Origin: Glaciimonas sp. CA11.2
GTDB lineage: Bacteria; Pseudomonadota; Gammaproteobacteria; Burkholderiales; Burkholderiaceae_D
Direction: 5' to 3'
NCBI RefSeq assembly: GCF_034314045.1
Contig: NZ_JAVIWL010000001.1
Coordinates: 1,054,001 to 1,118,000, forward strand
DNA: 64,000 nucleotides
In this document: one piece after another, positions 18,333 through 25,120 of the stretch
Numbering within the stretch: position 1 is the first letter of the stretch
How the letters are laid out: every line of letters begins with the position of its first letter
Notes under the pieces: generated by a model
The model's database searches: none
The model's input: the letters and a program-made list of their open reading frames with translations, nothing else
Told to the model about the DNA's origin: nothing
Program-made: the position numbers and the translations under genes

Positions 18333-19055
18333 ATGTCGTTACCTGGATATGACGAAACACTCACACGATTTTGTTTAGGTAAATTGAAGGCCGGAGTCGA
18401 CCTCCAACTCACTAAAAGTGGTGATATAGCGTTAACAAGGGACGGAGATTTACAAGCGGGAAATACTCAAATCAATGCGCTGTTTAGGCTTGTAGAGAGA
18501 TGGCGTCAGAGCGAATCTACTGTAAGCGATCTATTCGCACCAATGCTTCGCGCATCACAGCAACTTGAGGAATTGTCAAAAACAAGGGCATTGGATAAAG
18601 GGCCATCGCTAAGCATGAATCCTAAGGATTATCATGATGTAACAGAATCCATTCTTGAGTACCAGTCCGTATCTTCAGTTCTGGCTGGTTCAATTCTTCT
18701 TGTTTTAAACAACCTTTTACAGCGACTCAAGAAGGACTTGAATGCCTCAGACGACGAATGGAAATTGGCAGGTACAAAAATCAACAATAATTCTATTGGC
18801 GTAATTTTCACTGCTGCAGCTGCAAATTTTAGACATCATGATGAATGGGCATGTGCCAAAAGACCAAACACTCAGCAACTCCAATCTATGGAAGTACTTT
18901 GCAAGGGCCTTAATTTGCCGGTGCTGACTCATGGATTTCCTACGATTCGCACAAATGTATGCGGACAGATCCTAATGAGCCTTAGCCATGGATCGGTGGA
19001 CCACCTCCACCAGATAACGTTTGAGTACGCAAAAGCTCTCAGCAAGTACCAGTAG
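18333..19055 (+). CDS. Unrecognised protein downstream of BREX, possible HEPN-like
   Basis: 240 residues. I chose the ATG at 18333 (MSLPGYDETLTRFCLG) with CGGAA 8 bases upstream; a TTG at 18261 would extend it. The protein appears all-helical, with a hydrophobic helix VSSVLAGSILLVLNNLLQRL (~115-134) and then ANFRHHDEW near residue 168. An Asn-Arg-x-His motif followed by DEW resembles motifs in some HEPN-fold proteins, but the match is weak. It lies 216 bases after brxL on the same strand and is more AT-rich than BREX. It may be a BREX accessory, an independent defence gene or part of the retron region. Function unknown. Confidence 0.55.
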   Translation: MSLPGYDETLTRFCLGKLKAGVDLQLTKSGDIALTRDGDLQAGNTQINALFRLVERWRQSESTVSDLFAPMLRASQQLEELSKTRALDKGPSLSMNPKDYHDVTESILEYQSVSSVLAGSILLVLNNLLQRLKKDLNASDDEWKLAGTKINNNSIGVIFTAAAANFRHHDEWACAKRPNTQQLQSMEVLCKGLNLPVLTHGFPTIRTNVCGQILMSLSHGSVDHLHQITFEYAKALSKYQ

Positions 19056-19340
19056 TTGTCTGATAGCAGCAGCGCATCGCAGCTGGTTGCCCCAACCAAC
19101 TGCTAAATATCTTGTCGAAGTTATGACATACCCAGCCCTTTCCATTTTTGATGCTGGCGTGAGCTGGCCAGCATCATGTGCCATCGCGACAAGGATCCAA
19201 GAAACCAGTTGGATAAAGCACCACCTTCACTTCATCAGCTCGCACATTTTTAGCACCGGCTTTGTAACCCAAATTTATATGACTCTCCCCGTAACAAGGT
19301 AACGAGTAAGATCCGAAGTTTCCTCTTGACGAAATGAGAA

Positions 19341-19454
19341 CCATGCAAGGTGGACCACCTTGCCGACGCTCGTCTATCCTGCATTAGCTAGTATCGCCTT
19401 CATTTTTTTCGTCATGACGAAAAAACGCATCAACTTCTACGGAAAACAAAACTT
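19341..19454. repeat. Left copy of ~115-bp structured direct repeat flanking the retron cassette
   Basis: This copy shares with 22211-22324 the string ACGCTCGTCTATCCTGCATT and the following AGCTA-TATC. It also shares a perfect palindrome with core CGTCATGACG flanked by T and A runs, and CTACGGAAAA. It opens with a 7-bp hairpin AAGGTGG-A-CCACCTT, extended by GC on the left and GC on the right. The partner copy has AAGGTGC-T-GCACCTT, so one pair changed G-C to C-G with pairing kept. The two copies have the same orientation and enclose the reverse-transcriptase operon, ~2.87 kb apart. Confidence 0.75.
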
Positions 19455-19534
19455 CAGCAAGGAAGTTTTTATCTACGCATCGTTTCAATATTAACGATGC
19501 CCTATGAATAATTTATATCGGAAGTTATGCAAGG

Positions 19535-19646
19535 TATCGGCACGTAAGCTATTCTGGCCGTAGGAAAAATGGATCACCATGCCGAGGAAATCATACATTT
19601 TCAAAGACGTTGTAACGGCCAATAACGTGCCGATAACGTGCCGATA
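19535..19646. repeat. Nested inverted repeats with tandem 11-mer, possible structured RNA
   Basis: TATCGGCACGT (19535-19545) is the exact reverse complement of ACGTGCCGATA, which occurs twice in tandem (19625-19635 and 19636-19646). Inside lies a second pair, TGGCCGT (19555-19561) with ACGGCCA (19615-19621). Together they make an 18-bp two-part stem with a 9/3-nt internal loop around a ~53-nt loop, with the second 11-mer as an alternative partner. It lies ~380 bp beyond the stop of the retron reverse transcriptase. It could be a non-coding RNA, a protein-binding array or a plasmid-derived iteron relic. Confidence 0.45.
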
Positions 19647-20024
19647 TATGGGTCAGGCACTTATGCGTATCGGCGTTATCACAGTTAAGAGATAATCTTC
19701 ACAGCGATAGATAAATAACATATGAAAAATCTGGGAACCGATAGTCAAGAACAGCGGTAGCCCCGCCGATCGCCACGATTGCTGCCACCCCGCCCTTCAT
19801 CTACCGCCATGTCGCCCGAAGACGCCATTGTCAACGAACAGGCGCGAGAGCGGAAGGACGCGCTGGTTCGCGGCGTCACGTCAATACAGGCAATGCGCGA
19901 GGGGATCAAGCGCGCGGGTCGCGCCCCTCCCCATCTATACTTGTCGCCGCAATCGCCGTTGGACGAGTCCATCTAACGCGGGATTTCGTCTAGCGAGGAG
20001 AAATGTTTCGAATTCCCAGCGACA

Positions 20025-20984
20025 TCAATAGTGAGGAACCAGAACAATATCGTCGATCGTTTTAGCAATTAACTGCTTTTTTCGTGCCTTTGCAGTTTTC
20101 AAAACTGACTTCGCCACTCTATCGTCGGTTATCATTTTCCAATCATCTTTATACTTGATCAGAACGTTCTGCCGCTTTACCTTATAACAGGGGTCGATAT
20201 ATTCGGCTTCAGACAACCGACCAATCAAGCCCGCCAAAAGTTTAGCTTTCAGCCTCACATCAGTAGTCAAGTTTAAAGTTTCTTCAAACGAGCGAATTAA
20301 CTTGGCTCGAGCATGCGGGAGCTTAATTTTTCCATTATCGACTATCAATCCGGTAATCGTTGCAGGAGTACCTTGGTATGACTGGTATTTATGGGAAGAA
20401 AAACCATTCTTTGCAATTTCACTGGCTATGGCTAACATAAGCGCAGGACGAGCCTCGTGACCAGATACGGTTATGTCGTCAACATACAGCGTAAATACGC
20501 AAGAAAACCGGCTACATAACTGGTCGATGGAATCAAACATATTTCTACAAGCCAAGAACGAAAGAATAGGACTGATACAGCTTCCGGTGGGCAGATGTAC
20601 CCCGTGCTCATGGGTCTCGACCGTACATATTTTAGCTAGAATAGTTGCAATATCAATCGAGCATTCAAGTTCGAGTAAAAAGAAATTGTAAACATGCGCA
20701 AATTTTACTGAACAATAAAATTTAACGATGTCGACTTTAAAAACGTTTTGCCCGCCCAAATGCGCCTCCGCATTTGTTTTGTATGATCTTTTTTTAATTG
20801 CAGAGTGTAAAAATTGCGGGGTCTCAATTCTACTCAGCAGTTTCAAAAGTTGACGCTGCAACGAAAGAAGCCTCCCAAAAGGCTCTTGAATATCCCGATC
20901 GCTAGATTCATCGACATATTTTTTATATTCCAAATGAATTTTTGAGGTATTTAAAAATAAATCCGAAACAGCAACCTTCAACAA
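20025..20984 (-). CDS. Retron-type reverse transcriptase
   Basis: 319 residues from the TTG at 20984; the frame stays open back to 21035, and a start there cannot be excluded. Motifs in order: NAEAH (71-75), the retron NAxxH box; FKVDIVKFY (D85); LPTGSCISP (131-139); catalytic YVDD (167-170); TGLIVDNG (~211-218), the retron VTG-type box. Short length and no maturase domain argue against a group II intron. Retron RTs copy an adjacent structured RNA into msDNA and guard an effector that kills phage-infected cells. Here it is the last gene of an operon with an Xre-type HTH protein and a small hydrophobic protein. The RNA was not identified with confidence. Confidence 0.85.
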   Translation of the reverse strand: MLKVAVSDLFLNTSKIHLEYKKYVDESSDRDIQEPFGRLLSLQRQLLKLLSRIETPQFLHSAIKKRSYKTNAEAHLGGQNVFKVDIVKFYCSVKFAHVYNFFLLELECSIDIATILAKICTVETHEHGVHLPTGSCISPILSFLACRNMFDSIDQLCSRFSCVFTLYVDDITVSGHEARPALMLAIASEIAKNGFSSHKYQSYQGTPATITGLIVDNGKIKLPHARAKLIRSFEETLNLTTDVRLKAKLLAGLIGRLSEAEYIDPCYKVKRQNVLIKYKDDWKMITDDRVAKSVLKTAKARKKQLIAKTIDDIVLVPHY

Positions 20985-21044
20985 ACTGGCAAGTTTTTTT
21001 TTGTTTGAAAGTTGAAATAGGGGGAACTTACCAGCTTATATTTC

Positions 21045-21353
21045 TTAGGCTTCGTTAATATTTTTTTCGTCCACATCGGAAATCCATTCTAGGATTTTTA
21101 ACATTTTTTTTGAAATAAATGCGCGAGCTTTACTCTTACTTTGAGTACCATCCAAGGTTTCAGAAAATACTACGAGCGACGAAAGTGGGACATTAAATTC
21201 TGCTGCATACTTGTGCAGAAGCTCAAGAGTTGGCTCTTTCTTTCCAGCTTCCAATTCGGATAAATAAGAATTAGAAATAGAAAGATTTTTTGCCAACTGA
21301 ATCTGCGACATGTGGTGGTACTGTCTAACCACCTTCAATGCATTATTGATCAT
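21045..21353 (-). CDS. Xre/Cro-family HTH protein co-operonic with retron RT
   Basis: 102 residues, ATG with GAGGA 7 bases upstream. Residues 5-60 are a classical HTH_3 domain (MSQIQLAKNLSISNSYLSEL, then EAGKKEPTLELLHKYAAEF). The C-terminal ~40 residues (SKARAFISKKMLKILEWISD) are helical. It precedes the RT in the same strand and the same reading frame, separated by two stop codons. Some retron classes carry an Xre-type HTH protein as a core component; from memory these are type VI in the Mestre classification. It could repress the operon or be the retron's effector or antitoxin partner; I cannot tell which. Confidence 0.8.
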   Translation of the reverse strand: MINNALKVVRQYHHMSQIQLAKNLSISNSYLSELEAGKKEPTLELLHKYAAEFNVPLSSLVVFSETLDGTQSKSKARAFISKKMLKILEWISDVDEKNINEA

Positions 21354-21385
21354 AATAATTTCCTCAAAAATGGAAGGGTGTAAAG

Positions 21386-21628
21386 TTAAAAGATGTCATG
21401 AACGTAAGAAATTGCTTCCTTTGCCCACATTGCAACCGCTGCAATAGCGTCCGGCAAATGAACGATAGCCCAACGAAAAACAACTGGACGTTTCAAAACG
21501 AATGCCAAACACGTCTTAATGATCTTTACAGACCTAGACTGTTGCTTACAACGTGGCGAAACCTCAAATTTAATCTTGGCCCCACCCTTTTCACTGCACT
21601 TTGACACCTCTGTAGCACTTTTACGCAT
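21386..21628 (-). CDS. Small hydrophobic-tailed protein, first gene of retron operon
   Basis: 80 residues from the ATG at 21628, preceded by AAAGGA at good spacing; an ATG at 21649 lies inside a hairpin and is less likely. The N-terminal 30 residues are basic and Cys-containing (MRKSATEVSKCSEKGG). The C-terminal 45 are hydrophobic and aromatic (VLKRPVVFRWAIVHLP, DAIAAVAMWAKEAISYV), compatible with a membrane-active helix. It lies 33 bases before the HTH gene on the same strand. A small membrane-active peptide would suit a retron effector, but that is speculation; no family is recognised. Confidence 0.55.
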   Translation of the reverse strand: MRKSATEVSKCSEKGGAKIKFEVSPRCKQQSRSVKIIKTCLAFVLKRPVVFRWAIVHLPDAIAAVAMWAKEAISYVHDIF

Positions 21629-21634
21629 GTTATT

Positions 21635-21687
21635 TCCTTTAAAAGACATTAACTGGGATAGTTAATGCTCCTCGCGCTCTTAAAGGA
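21635..21687 (-). promoter_or_regulatory. Leader hairpin masking the ribosome binding site of the retron operon
   Basis: Two nested inverted repeats lie directly before the 80-residue gene. The outer arms are 21635-21645 and 21677-21687 (10 of 11 bases pair); the inner arms are CATTAAC/GTTAATG (21647-21653, 21661-21667). In the minus-strand transcript the outer stem pairs TCCTTTAA with TTAAAGGA, which contains the Shine-Dalgarno sequence of the ATG at 21628. This would hold translation off until it is opened. Alternatively it may be part of the retron RNA. Confidence 0.5.
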
Positions 21688-21724
21688 CAGAGATAGGTGT
21701 CAACCCCTTCATTCCACAATTTGA

Positions 21725-21748
21725 CTGATCGACGTCCTCGTCGATCAG
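21725..21748. repeat. Perfect 10-bp inverted repeat
   Basis: CTGATCGACG-TCCT-CGTCGATCAG is a perfect 10-bp stem with a 4-base loop, ~100 bases upstream of the retron operon start. There is no T-run on either side, so it is not an intrinsic terminator. It could be an operator for the Xre protein or a stem of a structured RNA. Confidence 0.55.
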
Positions 21749-21750
21749 GT

Positions 21751-22023
21751 ATGCACATCGGACTGTCAAAGACGGAGACCGTGGCAAGGTTTGCTCGCAT
21801 CGCTGCGGAGCACGAGCAGAGCTCAATCACTACTTCGAGGCTTTCTCTGATTTCATACTACAGGTACGAGTATATCCACGAACGAAGCGATTTACAAGAA
21901 TTAATTTCGCTGTCAGCGAATTTAATTCTCTCTTTGGATGACAACGCCGTTGCACCCGCGGGCCAGGATAGGCAGATCAGAATTGTTTTCGGAAAGAAAT
22001 TTGTACAGCGAATGTCAGATTAA
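21751..22023 (+). CDS. Possible small hypothetical protein
   Basis: An open frame of 90 codons from the ATG at 21751 (MHIGLSKTETVARFARIAAE...) to TAA at 22021-22023; a GTG at 21697 would extend it. Codon choice looks coding-like and the sequence looks globular, with SLISYYRYEYIHERSDLQEL and IRIVFGKKFVQRM. It is divergent from the retron operon. However, it contains a near-perfect 31-bp palindrome (21898-21928) and has no good ribosome binding site, so it may be non-coding or a relic. No family is recognised. Confidence 0.35.
   Translation: MHIGLSKTETVARFARIAAEHEQSSITTSRLSLISYYRYEYIHERSDLQELISLSANLILSLDDNAVAPAGQDRQIRIVFGKKFVQRMSD
21898..21928. repeat. 31-bp near-perfect palindrome
   Basis: Arms GAATTAATTTCGCTG and CAGCGAATTTAATTC pair at 14 of 15 positions around a single T at 21913. 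The arms are AT-rich outside and GC-rich near the centre. It lies upstream of the retron operon on the minus strand and inside the doubtful plus-strand frame. It fits a strong dimer-binding site or an extended hairpin. Confidence 0.55.
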
Positions 22024-22210
22024 ATTTGAGGTATTACCAATAACAACAATTACTATTTGGAAGCGATTTTGTTAAAACGGTTATGGGTACGTTTCAGTAT
22101 GAAATTGAATGAGGAAAGTATTTATTTGTTGAAATCAATACCTACCATTAATTGGCAGTAAATAAATAATGATCGAGGTCATTCAATGGTCGACGTAGGC
22201 GTGTCACAAA

Positions 22211-22324
22211 GCCGAAGGTGCTGCACCTTGACCACGCTCGTCTATCCTGCATTAGCTACTATCCTCTCAGAATTTTTCGTCATGACGAAAAAATGCGTAT
22301 TTCGACTACGGAAAAAGAAAGTTG
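22211..22324. repeat. Right copy of ~115-bp structured direct repeat
   Basis: Same orientation as 19341-19454. It carries hairpin AAGGTGC-T-GCACCTT, the conserved ACGCTCGTCTATCCTGCATT, the CGTCATGACG palindrome with A/T arms, and CTACGGAAAA. The conserved parts are separated by diverged spacers, so the copies are old or structure-constrained. It lies between the retron operon and the T4SS relic. Confidence 0.75.
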
Positions 22325-22325
22325 G

Positions 22326-22445
22326 CGGCGATTAATTTGCATTATTCATGGTGGGAAAACCATCTCTTAAATGCCTAATGTTAGTTTCAGCTAGGCGCAT
22401 CGCCGTAATCAAAATACCCGAGAAAGCCCAGCAAATATCTGCTGG
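22326..22445. repeat. Cluster of hairpins upstream of retron operon
   Basis: Adjacent to the right repeat there are three pairings. CGGCGAT (22326-22332) pairs with ATCGCCG (22399-22405). Within that loop, GCATT/AATGC encloses ATGGT-GGGAAA-ACCAT. A separate CCAGCA-AATATC-TGCTGG lies at 22428-22445. No open frame covers this stretch. Its position upstream of the RT operon makes it one of the places to look for the retron msr/msd RNA, although the loops are short for a typical one. Confidence 0.35.
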
Positions 22446-22503
22446 CTGAAAACCATCGGCGCTCAAGTAGTATTAATGGCTATCGAGGCGGGGGAAGATC
22501 AGA

Positions 22504-22776
22504 TTAAACCATAACGATGAGCTGGAATCCGTCTGGTGCAACCAGCATGATCAGCACGTCATACAACCATAAAACAGCAGTCATTCCGAGGTCAATCCAT
22601 AGAAAGGCAAATAGCGGCGTGGTTTCTTGCCGCATGAATGTGAAAATAAATAGAGTGCAAAAAAGTGAAATTCCGGCGATACCACCACAGCCGACGCGAA
22701 TAACTGGCCGAACGAATAGCAACGCTGTGAACAAAATAAACTTGAGCGTGTGAATAAGCGATTGAAATATGTTCAT
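22504..22776 (-). CDS. Small polytopic membrane protein beside VirB6-like gene
   Basis: 90 residues from the ATG at 22776 (MNIFQSLIHTLKFILFTALL), preceded by GGAGA; a longer frame reaches 22848 but overlaps virB6. It has about three hydrophobic segments (residues ~10-27, 33-50 and 58-80). It follows the VirB6-like gene by ~13 bases on the same strand, so it is in the same transcript. Small membrane proteins accompany T4SS gene clusters, but no specific family is recognised. Confidence 0.55.
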   Translation of the reverse strand: MNIFQSLIHTLKFILFTALLFVRPVIRVGCGGIAGISLFCTLFIFTFMRQETTPLFAFLWIDLGMTAVLWLYDVLIMLVAPDGFQLIVMV

Positions 22777-22789
22777 CTTTATATCTCCA

Positions 22790-23800
22790 TTAATTCGACG
22801 ATATGCTGTTGCGATTACGCGCCTTGTAAGCGCTATAAGCCCGGCCACCCGTAGCGCTCCACCCTACTCGCGCGGCCTTTTTGGTACCAGCTGCGGCGGC
22901 TTGTTTTCCGCCCCGATAACCGGCGCTTGCCAAATCACGCCCCGGACGTGAGAAGACCGATAAACCTAGACGCCCCATTCCATAAGACGACATTGATACA
23001 CCTCCGGCAAGACCTGCGGCGATGCTGGTAATTTGCGCTAGTACGAGGCAGCTAATTATTCCAGACGCAACCATGGGAATAAGCTGATCGATAGAGCCGG
23101 TTTGCTGCTGGGCCGCGATCCCTGAAAATCGCTCAAAAATCTTTAGTACAAATGCGTTGGCCGCGATGATCAATACGTTCACCATTCCATAATTTGTTAT
23201 CTGCTGAATCCAGGAATTGAAGAAATTTGCGGTCGACTGAAAAAGCAGTGAAAGGATAAACAATGGGCCAACGGATATCAATAACGCGAGCGCCACCTTG
23301 CTCAAGATTAGCAAGAAGCAAGTGTAGGCGGTAACAGCAAGGGTTATGCCCCACGTGCAAAACGCCGCAATATAGAGCCCAAAGTCACCGCTTAGTATTC
23401 CTCCCTTGTCATACATTTGTTTGCCTGCAATAAAACCCTTCATAAGCAAACTATCAAGGAGCGAAGAAACGGTTCCGCTTGAGTTGCCACCAATGGCGTT
23501 TGCCAAGTCCTGTGGCGCGTCCCAGGCATTCTGAATGACGTAGGTTGAGTATGTTGCGACGTTTAAAGCTATACCGAATATGAATGCGATTTTAAGCATC
23601 CTAACGGCCATGTCTGTAATAGGCTCTTGAATCATGCCACGCATGCTTGTGAGTCCCCATATGATGACGTACACACCCAGAAGGGAGTACGCGGCTGGGG
23701 CAATGGCAGATGCCACGACCTCCACTTTTTGACCAACAAATTCAATACATGCCGCATCTACAAATTGAATAACATCCTGGTACACCATTGCCATTTTCAT
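22790..23800 (-). CDS. VirB6/TrbL-family type IV secretion membrane protein (orphan)
   Basis: 336 residues from the ATG at 23800; the ATG at 23794 has better spacing to AAGGA and may be the true start. There are at least five transmembrane segments (e.g. SLLGVYVIIWGLTSM, ITLAVTAYTCFLLILS, VALALLISVGPLFILSLLFQ). The C-terminal tail is rich in Gly, Ala, Arg and Lys. This layout, with the conserved SKVALALLISVGPLFI region, is that of VirB6/TrbL, the inner-membrane channel component of conjugative T4SS. No VirB4, VirB8-10, coupling protein or relaxase is present in the window, so it appears to be an orphan or relic of a conjugation module. Confidence 0.8.
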   Translation of the reverse strand: MKMAMVYQDVIQFVDAACIEFVGQKVEVVASAIAPAAYSLLGVYVIIWGLTSMRGMIQEPITDMAVRMLKIAFIFGIALNVATYSTYVIQNAWDAPQDLANAIGGNSSGTVSSLLDSLLMKGFIAGKQMYDKGGILSGDFGLYIAAFCTWGITLAVTAYTCFLLILSKVALALLISVGPLFILSLLFQSTANFFNSWIQQITNYGMVNVLIIAANAFVLKIFERFSGIAAQQQTGSIDQLIPMVASGIISCLVLAQITSIAAGLAGGVSMSSYGMGRLGLSVFSRPGRDLASAGYRGGKQAAAAGTKKAARVGWSATGGRAYSAYKARNRNSISSN

Positions 23801-23844
23801 TTCCTTTCCGTACTAGTGTTTGTCCGTAGTAGCGCGGTATTCCG

Positions 23845-24123
23845 TCAAGAAGACGCTATTGTCGATAGTGCCCATCCGCTGGTATCCAAGGTTAAGAACG
23901 GCGAAATATTAGGCACATCCAGAAGTGCATCGAGAACGTGATCGATTGAGCGGAAATAATGCGGACTGCCATCGCATCGTACGACTGAGTAGGACTCTGA
24001 TCCCAAAGTGATTTTTAGCGAAAATCCATGTTGAGTACTGGCAGAAACTAGGGGTTCTGCAATCATATCGTCGCGGTCGCACAGTCTCGATATGTGGTCA
24101 AACGTTATAATACTTAAAGCCAT
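23845..24123 (-). CDS. Hypothetical protein of the mobile element
   Basis: 92 residues; ATG at 24123 with AGGGG upstream. The sequence MALSIITFDHISRLCDRDDM...SLKITLGSESYSVVRC...HYFRSIDHVLDALLDV looks globular, with alternating strands and helices. It lies upstream of virB6 on the same strand. Small proteins of this type occur between replication and conjugation modules of plasmids and integrative elements. I recognise no family. Confidence 0.5.
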   Translation of the reverse strand: MALSIITFDHISRLCDRDDMIAEPLVSASTQHGFSLKITLGSESYSVVRCDGSPHYFRSIDHVLDALLDVPNISPFLTLDTSGWALSTIASS

Positions 24124-24194
24124 TTCGGACCCCTATAAGGTTCGGTTCTGGTCAGGGTGCAATCTGGTGTCCGCCAGTTTGCATCCGCTCCATA

Positions 24195-25118
24195 TTAATT
24201 ACGGGTGTTGGGCTTGCTCAAAATTGCTCGAGACATTTCGAGATGGGCATGCGCAACTTTCGGACTGATATCGATTGATCGTTCTATCTCGCTATTCAAC
24301 AAGGAACGTTTTCGACGGTCTCCGATACGCAGGCCTGCCGCTGGAACAAAAGTGCCGGCTCGATAAATTTTCACTAAGCCGTGCAAATAATTGACGGGCG
24401 ACGTTTTTATCTTTTTGCCTTCTGCCATTACTCCGGCCAATTCATCCAGCAACTGCTGCGCCATATCGAGCGACAAGCTTGCCAAAAGAGTCGTTACGTT
24501 ATGTATTTCTGTTACTGAGAGGGCATGCGGGAAGTCTAATTTTTCGTTAGTAGTAGTGTTAGAGATAGAGTTACCGTTAGTAGTAACGTTACCCGCCTCT
24601 CTATCGATAGGGTACGGATAGGGTATGGCTACCTTATCTTCATGAGAATTTACGATGCCCAACTCGCTTTCGATGAGGGCTCTTAAATTTTTTACTTCAC
24701 CCTGTTTGTTTTGTGCGCGAGTGGGAAGGCGCGTGACGAAATCTGTCACGAAATCATCACGCCACTCGTCTGGTATTTGGGAAATTTGCTCGAAGGTATT
24801 TTGCCGGAGTGTCGTGGCGACGGCCATCTTTGCGGAGTTGTGGTCCCACCATACATGTACCCAGACAAAACCAGATTCGGGATCAAATTCAATAAACTTC
24901 GCCTCAGCCAGACGCTTCAAAACAGGAACAAGTTGTGAGTCAGAGTCCCATCCCATTTCCGATGCCGCAATTCTTGGAACGATCGGATAAACGCCGATAA
25001 TATTGCTATACGGTCCGGTTAAAAGGTAGAAGAGCACCGCCCTATCTTCCTGCGTCCGTCCGGCCATTTTGGGAGAGCGCCAGAATTCGGTGTCGTTGAT
25101 AGTCCGCTGCCGTCCCAT
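24195..25118 (-). CDS. Probable replication-initiator-like protein of the mobile element
   Basis: 307 residues. The N-terminal ~115 residues (TEFWRSPKMAGRTQEDRAVLFYLLT, IIGVYPIVPRIAASEMGW, LVPVLKRLAEAKFIEFD) look like a winged-helix domain of the kind in phage and plasmid replication proteins. A low-complexity linker rich in Asn and Thr follows (~170-190). The C-terminal half is helical with SPVNYLHGLVKIYRAGTFVP, resembling the end of DnaD/RepO-like proteins. Its start lies 2 bases after the stop of the AlpA-like gene, suggesting coupling. The assignment rests on layout and general similarity only. Confidence 0.55.
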   Translation of the reverse strand: MGRQRTINDTEFWRSPKMAGRTQEDRAVLFYLLTGPYSNIIGVYPIVPRIAASEMGWDSDSQLVPVLKRLAEAKFIEFDPESGFVWVHVWWDHNSAKMAVATTLRQNTFEQISQIPDEWRDDFVTDFVTRLPTRAQNKQGEVKNLRALIESELGIVNSHEDKVAIPYPYPIDREAGNVTTNGNSISNTTTNEKLDFPHALSVTEIHNVTTLLASLSLDMAQQLLDELAGVMAEGKKIKTSPVNYLHGLVKIYRAGTFVPAAGLRIGDRRKRSLLNSEIERSIDISPKVAHAHLEMSRAILSKPNTRN

Positions 25119-25120
25119 AA

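Larger units (their letters stand above)
19056..20024. other. 969-bp interval without a clear gene; structured repeats and GC-rich patch
   Basis: This stretch holds three notable things: the left copy of a ~115-bp repeat (19341-19454); nested inverted repeats with a tandem 11-mer (19535-19646); and a GC-rich patch (19750-20010). The patch contains an open frame of ~55 codons from an ATG at 19809 (MSPEDAIVNEQARERKD..., ending LSPQSPLDESI at 19976). Its composition is unlike its AT-rich surroundings, and it may be the tail of a foreign gene. No start with a ribosome binding site, promoter or terminator is convincing here. Confidence 0.45.

Noticed and set aside
20025..20984. Reading the RT as a group II intron maturase or a diversity-generating RT
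   Set aside because: Too short for a maturase, no intron domain V-like structure seen, and no template/variable repeat pair; NAxxH and TG boxes favour a retron.
22428..22445. TGCTGGCTG at 22440 as a second attachment site matching the tRNA-Thr 3' end
   Set aside because: Only about 9 bases match and they form part of a local hairpin; too short to claim an att site.
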